A stretch of DNA of 64,000 nt from NCBI RefSeq assembly GCF_029633865.1, contig NC_079211.1, positions 5,973,711 through 6,037,710 of the forward strand, written 5' to 3'. Each line of letters begins with the position of its first letter. Within the stretch, counting starts at the first letter, position 1. This DNA is from Lampris incognitus (Eukaryota; Chordata; Actinopteri; Lampriformes; Lampridae). The translations under genes and the position numbers were made by a program. This document shows, piece by piece, positions 11,272 to 21,339 of the stretch. Below the pieces are notes generated by a model. The model saw only the letters and a program-made list of their open reading frames with translations. It had not been told where the DNA came from and ran no database searches.

Positions 11272-12463
11272 TCACCGGCCACTTTATTAGGCACACCTGT
11301 CCAACTGCTCGTTAACGCAAATTTCTAATCAGCCAATCACATGGCAGCAACTCAATGCATTTAGGCATGTAGACATGGTCAAGACGATCTGCTGCAGTTC
11401 AAACCGAGCATCAGAATGGGGAAGAAAGGTGATTTAAGTGACTTTGAACGTGGCATGGTTGTTGGTGCCAGACGGGCTGGTCTGAGTATTTCAGAACTGC
11501 TGATCTACTGGGATTTTCACACACAACCATCTCTAGGGTTTACAGAGAATGGTCCGAAAAAGAGAAAATATCCAGTGAGTGGCAGTTCTGTGGGCAAAAA
11601 TGCCTTGTTGATGCCAGAGGTCAGAGGAGAATGGCCAGACTGGTTCCAGCTGATAGAAAGGCAACAGTAACTCAAATAACCACTCATTACAACCGAGGTA
11701 TGCAGAGGATTATCTCTGAACGCACAACACGTCGAACCTTGAGGCAGATGGGCTACAGCAGCAGAAGACCACACCGGGTGACACTCCTGTCAGCTAAGAA
11801 CAGGAAACTGAGGCTACAATTCGCACAGGCTCACCAAAATTGGACAATAGAAGATTGGAAAAACGTTGCCTGGTCTGATGAGTCTCGATTTCTGCTGCGA
11901 CATTCGGATGGTAGGGTCAGAATTTGGCGTCAACAACATGAAAGCATGGATCCATCCTGCCTTGTATCAACGGTTCAGGCTGGGGGTGGTGGTGTAATGG
12001 TGTGGGGGATATTTTCTTGGCACACTTTGGGCCCCTTAGTACCAATTGCCTAGCTGAGTATTGTTGCTGACCATGTCCATCCCTTTATGACCACAGTGTT
12101 CCCATCTTCTGATGGCTACTTCCAGCAGGATAACGCGCCATGTCAGAAAGCTCGAATCACCTCAGACTGGTTTCTTGAACATGACAATGAGTTCACTGTA
12201 CTCAAATGGCCTCCACAGTCACCAGATCTCAATCCAATAGAGCACCTTTGGGATGTGGTGGACCGGGAGATTCGCATCATGGATGTGCAGCCGACAAATC
12301 TGCAGCAACTGCGTGATGCTATCATGTCAATATGGACCAAACTCTCTGAGGAATGTTTCCAGTACCTTGTTGAATCTATGCCACGAAGGATTAAGGCAGT
12401 TCTGAAGGCAAAAGGGGGTCCAACCCGGTACTAGCAAGGTGTACCTAATAAAGTGGCCAGTGA

Positions 12464-12467
<4 letters not shown>
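11269..12467 (+). mobile_element. Tc1-like DNA transposon (DD36E spacing), inactivated
   Basis: The 29-base terminal inverted repeats (starting CACTCACCGGCCACTTTATT) match with two differences (11269-11297 and 12439-12467). The ends abut TA repeats. The length of 1.2 kb, the single intronless transposase and the TA target fit Tc1/mariner. Near-identical elements are widespread in fish. Confidence 0.93.
11416..12434 (+). pseudogene. Tc1-like transposase, frameshifted
   Basis: The start MGKKGDLSDFERGMVVG carries the first helix-turn-helix region of a paired-like DNA-binding domain. A one-base loss near 11500 shifts the frame; it recovers at about 11631. WSDESRF (first catalytic Asp) is at about 11872-11892. 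The frame stops at about 12053 where sequence before AYLSIVADH is missing. The last part (12087-12434) has YFQQDNAPC (second Asp) and SPDLNPIEHLWD (catalytic Glu), with 36 residues between Asp and Glu. All three catalytic residues survive, but the protein is broken into at least three frames. Confidence 0.92.

Positions 12468-12506
<39 letters not shown>
12468..12506. repeat. (TA)n flanking the Tc1-like element, right side
   Basis: TA dinucleotides directly after the right inverted repeat. Confidence 0.9.
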
Positions 12507-12510
<4 letters not shown>

Positions 12511-12837
12511 AGCAGTTTTCAGGGAATTACACAGGTATTACAGGAGTACAGATAAAAGGTGAAGAGTAGCAGGTTGCATCACTACAGACTAATTAAACAT
12601 TATTTTTCTTTGAGATAGTCGGTGAATGGAGCCCATATGCTCAGGAATCTATTGGGTGCTTTAGATTTATGGAAGCGTATTCTCTCCATCTGTATGATTA
12701 CGATCGTTTCATTGAGCCATTTCTGAAAGCAGGGGGGGTGTAGGTGATTTCCAGTCTGTTAGCATCATTTTTTTTTTTGGCAGCTACCATGCCAACCATT
12801 TATTTGTTTATTTATTTATCGTTTATCGTGGTGACCA
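12507..12837. other. No recognisable feature
   Basis: Noncoding sequence between the Tc1-like element and a LINE tail. Confidence 0.35.
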
Positions 12838-13125
12838 GCTATTGGTCACCATGATAAAAAAAAGAAGGAGATTAAGCTGGTTTGGAAAGGACACTTGCAA
12901 AGGCCGTCCTAGAAGGCCTGGTAGAAGGGACTCGGAAGAGAGGGAGACGGAGACAACCGGGGTCGACAACAGCGGAGAACGGCTGCAGATGAGCGTAGTG
13001 GAGGCGGGGAGAGCTGCGATGGATAGGGGACGCTGGAAGAGACTTGCTGAGCTATCAGCTGCGCTCCTACGACCTCCATAGGTTACGGAACTGGTCGTGA
13101 TGAAGATGATGATGATGATGATGCC
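12838..13125 (+). mobile_element. Probable LINE 3' end with (GAT)n tail
   Basis: The 79-codon frame from 12842 has KRRRLSWFGKD, KGRPRRPGRRD and AAMDRGRWKRLAEL. These resemble the basic WFGH...GRP...DRxxW tail of non-LTR reverse transcriptases. It is followed within 25 bases of the stop by GATGATGATGATG, a short tandem tail typical of such elements. The clade is not certain. Confidence 0.5.
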
Positions 13126-14074
13126 AACCATCAATGCTGACTGTTCCTCGGGTGGACAGCTTAAAGCAGTCTGTGAGCATCCAGAGAGTGCCAGTTCTGG
13201 ATCAGGAGCAATGTCCCCTTCATAGACTCCGGAGAACCACCGGGATACTTGTGTAAACGAGGGCAGAGCCAGAGAGTACGCACGAGAGAACCTCGTTATT
13301 GTTTTGAGGGAAGATGCTTCTCATCGGCCTTTGTTATTATGCGTATTTCTTTTTAGCAGTCCGCATAAATGAACACTGCTCATCACTTTCCGTTGCGTCA
13401 CCTCGCTACTACTTCGTACCCTCGTCCACGGTTTCAAATGCAACCAAACTTTTCAGCTGAACTGCTCAGGGGCCTCTGGCTGTGACGCGCAAACAGCGAC
13501 TCCGACCAACGGCCTCCCTTCGACCAACTCGTCATCGTCTGCTCACAGTCCGTTCCTCAGTATGGCGAGAGGATGGATGGAAACGTTTTGCTGCAGGTGT
13601 GTTCCCGCCACACGCCACCTGCTGTGGGAGCAGCTGCACGCCGCTGACGTGCTGGCTGGCTGGCACGCCGCCTTCGGGTCGCACGCCGTCTGCAGGAGAT
13701 GTCTGAAGGACGTATTAACATTCCAGACTCTCGTATCAGGGCCAATCTGCTGTGAAGGGGAAGTGGAGGTTTTAGCATCTTGGTCAAAGCAAGCAGGAGG
13801 AGGAGGACACGACGTGGGGGACAGACACACTTTGGATTTCCGTTGGGGGACAATCTCTTGTGAAAGCTGCCCGTTTCCCGGAAAACGTGTTACGCCTTGC
13901 GTGGATTACGGATTGGAAATATTGTGGATCAATAACATCCTTAACTCGCACAGTCAGGTCGTCTGTTTCTAGATGTGCAGCTCCTCATGAACCTGATTTC
14001 TATCTCACTCATTCACAAACTGACCTCGAGTCTCAAGTTAAGCTGTCCCATCTACAGTGGAGGGGTGTCTAAAG
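13126..14074. other. No recognisable feature
   Basis: GC-richer sequence (13400-13860) with overlapping 95-136 codon frames on both strands. None has a recognisable domain, and I regard them as chance. Confidence 0.35.
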
Positions 14075-14138
14075 ACATCCATCCATCCATCCATCCATCC
14101 ATCCATCCATCCATCCATCCATCCATCCATCCATCCAT

Positions 14139-14172
<34 letters not shown>

Positions 14173-14187
14173 GTCCATCCATCCATT
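14075..14187. repeat. (CATC)n microsatellite at a SINE tail
   Basis: 28 or so CATC units with two CCGT variants, running into CCATTATCCAAGCCGC, the 3' end of the adjacent minus-strand SINE. Confidence 0.92.
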
Positions 14188-14606
14188 ATCCAAGCCGCTT
14201 ATCCAATTTAGGGTAGCGGGGATGCTGGAGCCTATCCCAGCAGTCATTACACGGCAGGCGGGGAGACACCAGGTCGCCAGGCCATCACACAGGGCCCACA
14301 CACACACATATTCACAGCTAGGGACAATTTAGTATGCCCGAGTCACCTGACCTACATGTCTTTGAGTCACCTGACCTACAGGTCTTTGAGTCACCTGACC
14401 TACATGTCTTTGAGTCACCTGACCTACATGTCTTTGGACTGTGGGAGGAAACCGGAGCACCCGGAGGAAACCCACACAGACACGGGGAGAACATGCAAAC
14501 TCCACACAGAGGACGACCCGGGACGACCCCCAAGGTTGGACGACCCCGGGGCTCGAACCCAGAACCTTCTTGCCGTGAGGCGACTGCGCTAAGCACCGTG
14601 CCGTCT
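14188..14606 (-). mobile_element. DANA/mermaid-type SINE with a 24-bp unit amplified four times
   Basis: Same core and tail as the copy at 76-450. The tRNA-like head is at the right end (complement of GGGCTCGAACCC at about 14550, and GCGCTAAGCACCGTGCCG). The unit GAGTCACCTGACCTACATGT+CTTT, normally single, is present four times in tandem (about 14340-14436). Confidence 0.85.
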
Positions 14607-14895
14607 GAAGATATAGCCTGTCGTAATTTAATGAAATTTAATGAGACATTTTCTGGCACAGGATACAAATCCTCTACACCAGACTCGACGAATTAAAACA
14701 AACAACCATACAAAAAAGAATCATAATATAGTTATTAAAATCACAACAATCTCACAAATAATCACAAATCACTTAAAAACATTAGTCTCTCAAATAATCA
14801 TAGTCACACAATACTCACACTGATCACACCTCAGCTTCATAATGGTATAAAAGCCCTTTGTTGACCACAATGTATCCGATCTGTTTTTAAAGGAG

Positions 14896-15238
14896 TTAAG
14901 TGAAGGAGCTGCACCTCCACATCCTCTGGAAGGTCCTTCCATGCTCTTCCAGCACGAACTGTCCAGAAGTTTTTCTCTTTTCAGAGAGACACTTTAAGGG
15001 GACTAGTTTTAAGGAGTTCCCTCTTAACTCCTCATACCTATTATTCCACAAATAGACAACAGGCTCAGCGGTGAAGTCATATATTTTGTGCACAAGCTTA
15101 CAGACTTCCATCATGCCTCCTCTGTGTCTCCTCCATACTGGAGTCGGTAAATTTCTGAGCCTCTCATCATATGACATCTCTGTCAGACCTGGCATCAGTT
15201 CAGCAGCTCTTCTCTGAACCGTCTCAATTTTTTCTATA
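14896..15238 (-). mobile_element. LINE reverse transcriptase C-terminal fragment, minus strand
   Basis: The minus-strand frame reads KIETVQRRAAELMPGL, MSYDERLRNL, RRHRGGMMEVCKLVHKIYDF and ends with GRTFQRMWRCSSFT. The order (VQRRA..., YxERL, RRxRGDMIEVxKI, C-terminal Trp) is the conserved thumb/tail of jockey/CR1-like non-LTR polymerases. 14607-14870 is probably its 3' UTR. The 5' side is cut at an AT-rich stretch near 15240. Confidence 0.72.
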
Positions 15239-15276
15239 TATTTTACTTTATAAAATCATTATAGTATACCATTATA

Positions 15277-15746
15277 GGTAACACTTTAGTATGGGGAACG
15301 TAGTCACCATTAATTAGGTGCTCATTAGCATGCAAATTAGCAACATATTGGCTCTTAATTGGTCATTATTACGTACTCATTAATGCCTTATTCTGCATGG
15401 CCTTATTATACAACCAGTAAGCCATTAACTATGAGTTTTCCCTCTATAACCTCAGAAGTATTGCTTATTAGTAGTACCATCTCAATATGCTTTGCTTAGT
15501 ATGGCCTTTATAAGGTGGTAGTACCACAAGAAGAGTTATTCTCCCTTACTAACACTTAATGAATATGCTCTGTTCTTACATAACAACACACAAAACTACA
15601 AGTGTTCATAGTGTTAAATTACTCTAAATTAAGTTTTTGTTACTTAGAATATGTTCCCCATACTAAAGTGACATCCTGATCATTACTAATTCACTACTAA
15701 TTAAGTTTTCTTACTTAGAATATGTTCCCCATACTTAAGTGTTACC
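15277..15746. mobile_element. Nonautonomous DNA element (MITE) with GGTAACACTT termini
   Basis: The left end GGTAACACTTTAGTATGGGG and the right end (complement GGTAACACTTAAGTATGGGG) match except for one base over 23. Flanks CCATTATA and AAATTATA agree at six of eight bases, suggesting a decayed 8-bp duplication. A 72-base segment containing the right terminus is duplicated in tandem (AATTAAG at 15627 and 15699). No coding region. Confidence 0.75.
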
Positions 15747-15757
15747 AAATTATACTT

Positions 15758-16620
15758 TGCAAGATGTTAAAGAATTAGTTTTATTTATTAATATTGCAAT
15801 CTTCACGAGTAGGAAATTTGGCAAAGCTAAACGTGCCTTACCAACTGCTCAGCGCAGGTTTGGCGTGTTGACACCCTTGTATGGTGCACATGCAGCTCGG
15901 GGGGGGGGGGATCAAGTCGCTCTCTGCTGTGTCAGAAACGTGAACACCTCCACAGCCGCCGGTGCAGCCACGGCGAGACGCTAACACGACGTTGGACGCA
16001 TAGCAACTGGAAATAGGATGGCGTTGGATCTGCCGTTAGCCTCACGGGGTGGCGAATGTAAGGTGATCCCCACTGAATACTGTGCGTACTAGCAATGCTG
16101 CGGCCACATCTGAGTTGAAACACGATACTGAACAAGGGGTAACAAGAGGTACCTCGTGTACATGGGTGGGCTCGCTTGTCAGAAGTGTTGGGCCCCTTGG
16201 CATCTAGGGGTGCATCGTTCACTTGTACACCGATCATGGGTGTTCTCCGGTTTTCCGTCGTTGTTTTCGTCAATGTGAAGCGCTTTGGGTGTCTAGAAAA
16301 GTGCTATATACATTTAATGATTATTATTATTATTATTAAAATCTATTTTCTCTGCACCCCTTCACCCCCACCCTCTCTCAGTCTCTCCTCCCTATTCTAT
16401 CGCTTAGGATTTTCCGTCCAGTTTCATTGAGGTAGGATTTTTGAGATGCCAGTGAGGCGTGCTCTCTGACCTTTGACCTGCTCAAACAAGTCAATCTTTA
16501 GATAAAGGTTCTTCTTAAGTGTGTCAGCCGGTTAGCTGAAAACATGATTCGGACGGGTTAACTTTACCTCTGGCAAACTGCTGCCAATGCATCTATTTTA
16601 AAATATCAGAGTTCATCTTG
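15758..16620. repeat. Diverged duplicated segment, copy A, with an inserted repeat ending in (ATT)n
   Basis: The outer parts (15758-15800 and about 16340-16620) align with 27241-28220 in the same order and orientation. Examples are GATGTTAAAGA...TTATTAA, TCAGTCTCTCC..., GAGGTAGGATTT, and ATGATTCGGACGGGTTAACT against ATGATTCAGACGAGCTAATG. The middle holds an unrelated repeat whose 3' end is GAAGCGCTTTGGGTGTCTAG, then (ATT)n at 16318-16338, a LINE/SINE-type tail. Confidence 0.5.
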
Positions 16621-17340
16621 TTAGCGCTGCAGCAAAACCTGCAACCGTTGCATACTGTGACCTGCACATCCAGGGCCATATATGAGTGTACGCTGTAATA
16701 TGGTATATGAAAACGTGACCCCCAGATGTCTATAAATCCACCCCACCATGAATAAATTAGACGTAGACTAGATCAGATCAGGTCCGTGCCAGCCAAATCA
16801 TCTGACATGTGGGAGTTCAAGTCCTTCACCGAGGCCTTCACGGCAGTTTTTCAGAGCTAGCATAGCGGTCCAATGGGTAAAATACCCACAGAAGTCCAAA
16901 CCTTCATTAGGAATTAGTATTTGTGGTTTGTACTGTACGCTACGAGCAGCAAGATAATGAGCCAGAGCCCCGAGAGTGAAAAGGAGGTTTGAAAAGGGCC
17001 CCTTTCTAGTGGTGTGGTAGCACGTTGACTTCTTTTCATCTGAAAAACGCTTTGCAGAACAGATATTTCTTTTCTGCCTTTTAAAGCAGCATTAAAATTC
17101 AAGAACACTTCTGAAATGTCCATAAAGCTGGACCTGGCCTTAATTATCTCCAACATGCGCTGGATCTAGCCCAAAGAAAATGCCTTGTTAGCCAGAAAGA
17201 GAGCAAAATAACTGCCATACAGCATAACAGTGCAACGGAGAAGAGGTGAGGACACGTGAAGCCGATACAGAGACGGATGGAAAAACCACTGATGGAAGGT
17301 CTTGATGTACACGCTCAATAATCCAGGTCAGAAAATCAAA
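16621..17340. other. No recognisable feature
   Basis: Unique-looking noncoding sequence up to the Penelope-related repeat end. Confidence 0.35.
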
Positions 17341-18035
17341 CAAGGTTGAATCAGTTCTTCTGGACACAACGTTTACTGACAGATACGTTTCATCACTCAT
17401 CTAAGTGACCTCTTCAGTCTCACCTGACTGCTGGTACCCCACCCTTATAAACTATACAGTGACTGCTGGTACCCCACCCTTATAAAAAATACAGTGACTG
17501 CAGGTACCCCCACCCTTATAAACTATACAGTGACTGCTGGTACCCCACCCTTATAAACAATACAGTGACTGCAGGTGTCCCCACCCTTATAAACAATACA
17601 GTGACTGCAGGTACCCCACCCTTGTAAACTATACAGTGACTGCAGGTACCCCCACCCTTATAAACTATACAGTGACTGCTGGTACCCCACCCTTATAAAC
17701 AATACAGTGACTGCAGGTGTCCCACCCTTATAAACTATACAGTGACTGCAGGTACCCCACCCTTGTAAACTATACAGTGACTGCAGGTACCCCCACCCTT
17801 ATAAACTATACAGTGACTGCAGGTACCCCCACCCTTATAAACAATACAGTGACTGCAGGTACCCCACCCTTATAAACTATAAAGTGACTGCAGGTACCCC
17901 CACCCTTATAAACAATACAGTGACTGCAGGTACCCCACCCTTATAAACTATACAGTGACTGCAGGTACCCCACCCTTATAAACTATACAGTGACTGCAGG
18001 TGTCCCCACCCTTATAAACAATACAGTGGCCTAAT
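17341..18035 (-). repeat. 35-bp minisatellite in the terminal region of a Penelope-like element
   Basis: About 17 units of CTGCAGGTACCCCACCCTTA+TAAACTATACAGTGA, 35-36 bases each, with CTGG/GTGTCC variants. It is preceded by GATACGTTTCATCACTCATC, a phrase found at Penelope-like element ends in fish. The coding remnant follows on the minus strand. Confidence 0.85.
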
Positions 18036-18130
18036 GACCGAAACCAACAATCTGTTTCATATGCAAATACGGGTGTGACCATTAACTAGAGTCTCGATGG
18101 CCATGTGTACTATTCACAGAGGATTGGGGA

Positions 18131-18860
18131 ATGGTTGCAATCACAGCATTGTATGATGGCGACAGATGTGCTCTTGGGCTCTTAGCCCCCCCCCCTGTTC
18201 AGGGATGGTCGTTCCCTCTTCACATAGGTGGCCTCTTTGACTCCCCGTTCAAACCAGCGTCGCTCCCTATCAAGGATGTGCACATCCTCATCCTTGAAAG
18301 AGTGGCCACTGGCCTGTAGATGGTGTAGACCAGGGATGGGCAACATGGTCCAGAAGGGTCTGGTGTGGGTGCAGGTCTTTGTTCCAGCCAAGGAGTTACA
18401 CACCTGAGTCTACAAATCAAGGTCCTTAGCAAAGTCTATTGGTTGACTAATAGAATCAGGTGTGTAACTGCTTGGTTGGAACAAAGACCTGCACCCACAC
18501 CGGACCTTCCTGGACCATGTTGCCTGTCCCTTGTGTAGACTGTGGAGTCCTGGCCTGACGTGTTAGCTCTCCTGTGTTGTGCCATCCTCTTGGCCAGCGT
18601 CTGTTTAGTTTCCCTGATGTGCCAGTCACAGCAATCCTCCCGGCACCTAACAGCGTACAAAACCTTGCTCTGTTTGTGCCGGGGGACCCGATCCTTGGGG
18701 CGGACCAAGTTCTGGTGCAGCGTGTTTTGGGGTTTGACAGCAACTGAGACATGGTGTTTGGAAAATACAAGTCTCAACTTTTCAGTGAACCATGAACCAA
18801 GAACCTGCCAATCACAGTTTGAATCTTGCAAAAAAAACAACCCACCACCACTCCTCAACA
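18131..18860 (-). pseudogene. Penelope-like element GIY-YIG endonuclease fragment, interrupted by a MITE
   Basis: Minus-strand frames show KPQNTLHQNLVRPKDRVPRH, then VLYAVRCREDCCDWHIRETK and LAKRMAQHRR. This is the Penelope GIY-YIG region, where the YIG part is usually LYIGET and here is degenerate (WHIRET). After the MITE (18331-18532) the frame resumes with HLQASGHSFKDEDVHILDR and WFERGVKEATYVKRERPSLN, the conserved end of the domain. The RT domain is absent. The endonuclease in this family nicks the target for retrotransposition; this copy is dead. Confidence 0.85.
18331..18532. mobile_element. hAT-type foldback MITE with 8-bp target duplication GTGTAGAC
   Basis: Arms of about 75 bases (CAGGGATGGGCAACATGGTC and complement) fold on each other. 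GTGTAGAC is duplicated exactly at 18323-18330 and 18533-18540. It sits inside the GIY-YIG reading frame, so it is younger than the Penelope-like copy. Confidence 0.92.

Positions 18861-18861
<1 letters not shown>

Positions 18862-18930
<69 letters not shown>
18862..18930. repeat. (TA)n microsatellite
   Basis: About 69 bases of uninterrupted TA, followed by a G run. Confidence 0.95.
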
Positions 18931-18998
18931 CGGGGGGGGTTATGAAACAATCAATGGTGTTGATAAAAGTGCTCAACAAATGAGGAGCGTAATATAAA

Positions 18999-19158
18999 TA
19001 TAGATGTAGGAAAAAAAGCTTTTACTGCATAGCAGAACAAGTGATGCAGGGAAATGTATACTGTGTGTTTGTTGAATCACATTAGCAGCTGATGAGTGTG
19101 CGACGCACGAAACAAGCTTCTGCTACTGTGTATTAAAAGTTTTTTTTCCTACATCTAT
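18999..19158. repeat. Inverted repeat enclosing the hammerhead-like motif
   Basis: ATAGATGTAGGAAAAAAAGC (from 19000) is repeated inverted as TTTTTTTTCCTACATCTAT ending at 19157. The arms are about 25 bases with about 110 bases between. A further TA run (19157-19180) follows. A related CTCAACAAATGAGGAGC phrase just upstream recurs at 27371. Confidence 0.75.
19078..19130 (+). ncRNA. Hammerhead-ribozyme-like motif
   Basis: The core CTGATGA (19089-19095) is followed by a 5-bp hairpin GTGTG-CGA-CGCAC and GAAA (19109-19112). These are the invariant core boxes and helix II. Flanking strands CACATTAGCAG and CTGCTACTGTG pair in 10 of 11 positions as helix I. Between GAAA and helix I only CAAGCTT remains, so helix III and the NUH cleavage triplet are not canonical. 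Penelope-like elements are known to carry hammerheads with very short helix III, and this lies beside a Penelope-like remnant. Activity is doubtful. Confidence 0.6.
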
Positions 19159-19180
19159 ATATATATATATATATATATAC

Positions 19181-19674
19181 TATATTTGCTGTGCTGCCTA
19201 TCTGCTGAGTGTACTTGTTATTCCTCTGATCCTAAGATAGCCCAGTACCTCTGAACACAAGTCTCTCTCCCACAGCTGGAAACCAAAGAGATCCAGAAAT
19301 TTTACATTTGTCTGACTCTTTTACATCCAAATGAGGTTTATGTTGGAGTGCTGCTATCAATTTTCAACTAGAAAATGGTTCTCTTATCCCCAGAAAATTA
19401 TCCGGCCTGTTGTCACGGTCACCTTTGTTGCCTCGGCTAATTCATCCTGTCTGGAGCCGTATATCTGCCTGATACCACCGAGGATTCCCCTTCTGTCTAC
19501 TTTGTGCTACTGCGTACTCTGATATGAACTCCTTCAGGTCGGCTGACAGCACACAGCGAGGAACGTTCCCGACATCCTAAAGAAAACATTCCCGCACCAG
19601 GAATCTGACCGTTGGATGAGTAGTGCAGGGTTAAGTAGCCCTGGGACAGGGTAAAGGCTGGCTCAGTCTACTCA
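19181..19674. other. No recognisable feature
   Basis: Unique-looking sequence between the Penelope-related block and the trinucleotide tract. Confidence 0.35.
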
Positions 19675-20280
19675 CCCTTTTACCAATAATACTACCACTA
19701 CCCCAACTATTACTCCTACTAATACTATTTAACACTACCACTACTCCTACTACCACCGCTGTTACTCCACTACTACTGCTACAAGTGCCACCCCTACTCC
19801 CACTACTACTGCTACTACCACTACTTCTACCAATGCTACTACTAGTATAACTACTACTACTACTGCATAACCCAGTACTATTACCACTTCCACCACCAAT
19901 ACTATGATCACTACTACTACCATGACTATTATTACGAGTACTACCACTGCTACTAACACCACCAGTACTAATGCTTCTGCTACTAATATTGCCTACACCG
20001 CTCCCACTACTATTACCGATGCTACTACCCCTGTACTTCTGCTATTACTACTAAAACTACTACTTCTACTTCTATGGCTACCACTACCACCACTTGCACT
20101 ATTGCTACAGATGCTATGACTACTATTACTACAATTACTACCACTACTACTACTATTATTGCTAATAAGAACAACAAAAACAACACCAACAATAATACTA
20201 ACATAATAGCAATAATAATGACACTACTATTACTACTACTGCTACTAATAATGATGATAATAGTAATAATAATAATACAT
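19675..20280. repeat. Imperfect (ACT/CTA)n trinucleotide tract, 600 bp
   Basis: Mostly ACT, ACC and ATT triplets in register for about 600 bases with many substitutions, ending in AAT/GAT repeats. Open frames on both strands (poly-Thr, poly-Val) follow from the triplet register and are not genes. Confidence 0.9.
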
Positions 20281-20409
20281 TTTTTCAATGCACTTCATTT
20301 ACAGTCAAAGGTCTAAAATGTGAAAATGAAAAAGGAACGGCAGGGGAAAAGACTCAGTGGTTCTGGATTTGGTTTGGTGGCCTGTAGCAAGAGACAGCGG
20401 ATATTCCTG

Positions 20410-20645
20410 CCAAACTTCCCTGCTGTTAAACCAGCATCCCTCCATTATCCCCCCATTATCCATCCACTCACCAGCCTCCAGGGGTCCTGGCCCCCCCGGA
20501 GATTCGGTGGCTATGTGTAGACGGGAGCTACTTTTGCAGGGCTTTGAACCAACAACCCTCCATTGCCAGGCACACTTCACTCTCACCACTGGGCAAACTG
20601 TCCCCCCCCGTGTGGGAGTAATTGGCCAGGGAAGGCCTCGCTGAA
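20410..20645 (-). mobile_element. Possible tRNA-derived SINE, minus strand
   Basis: The minus strand has GCCCAGTGGTGAGAG (A-box-like) and GGTTCAAAGCC (B-box-like) about 45 bases apart. The other end carries CCATTATCC phrases like the tails of the other SINEs. The body is not otherwise recognised. Confidence 0.4.
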
Positions 20646-20956
20646 TGCCAAACGGATGAATGGCAGAGCATCCCAGCAACCCGGACAACATAAACGAGGA
20701 GACAGGGCCTTATGTAAATGTGTCGCCTGCGTGTTGTGATAACATAATTCATTACCCCCCAATCCTTTTTACGAGGCTGTTATCTGTTTCATTTAGATAT
20801 TTACCCAAACACGTAACGTGTGATTATACTGACCTTTGAACTCAGGCTCGTACATCGTGCCTCCACATGAAATCCCACATGAGAGAAGGTTTCTGAAATC
20901 CCATAATGCACACATTTATTTGCTGCAGGAGAAATGTCAGCACTGCTTCTTGGCTC

Positions 20957-20972
20957 TGTGTGTGTGTGTGTG

Positions 20973-21026
<54 letters not shown>
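20957..21026. repeat. (GT)n microsatellite
   Basis: About 68 bases of GT with one GC interruption. Confidence 0.95.
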
Positions 21027-21027
<1 letters not shown>

Positions 21028-21339
21028 AACCTACATTAAAGGTGCTTTAAACGACATTCAGCACCAGCATCTCAGACCTAACCACGACAAACCTCCCCCT
21101 CTCTTCACATTCTAGGCTGTTACTTCGTTTGGTTGGGTGGATTTTATTTCACTTTTTAATCAAATGTTTTAATGGCCACATTTACGAATTTGCAAACATT
21201 ACGAGAACAGCCAAGGCAATAAATGCCAGGGGGTGAAAAACAGATGCAACGAAAGAAGTAAAGAAAAGAAAAACAACCCTAAGAATATACCCAGCGTGGC
21301 TTTCAGTTCTGTTCCGGGTTCGGTAGATTGGAATATTCT

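Noticed and set aside
13482..13972. Overlapping 74-136 codon frames on both strands
   Set aside because: GC-rich region with competing frames on both strands and no conserved motif in any.
17421..18030. CRISPR-like regular repeats
   Set aside because: Units are contiguous 35-bp tandem repeats without variable spacers, in a vertebrate context next to a Penelope-like remnant.
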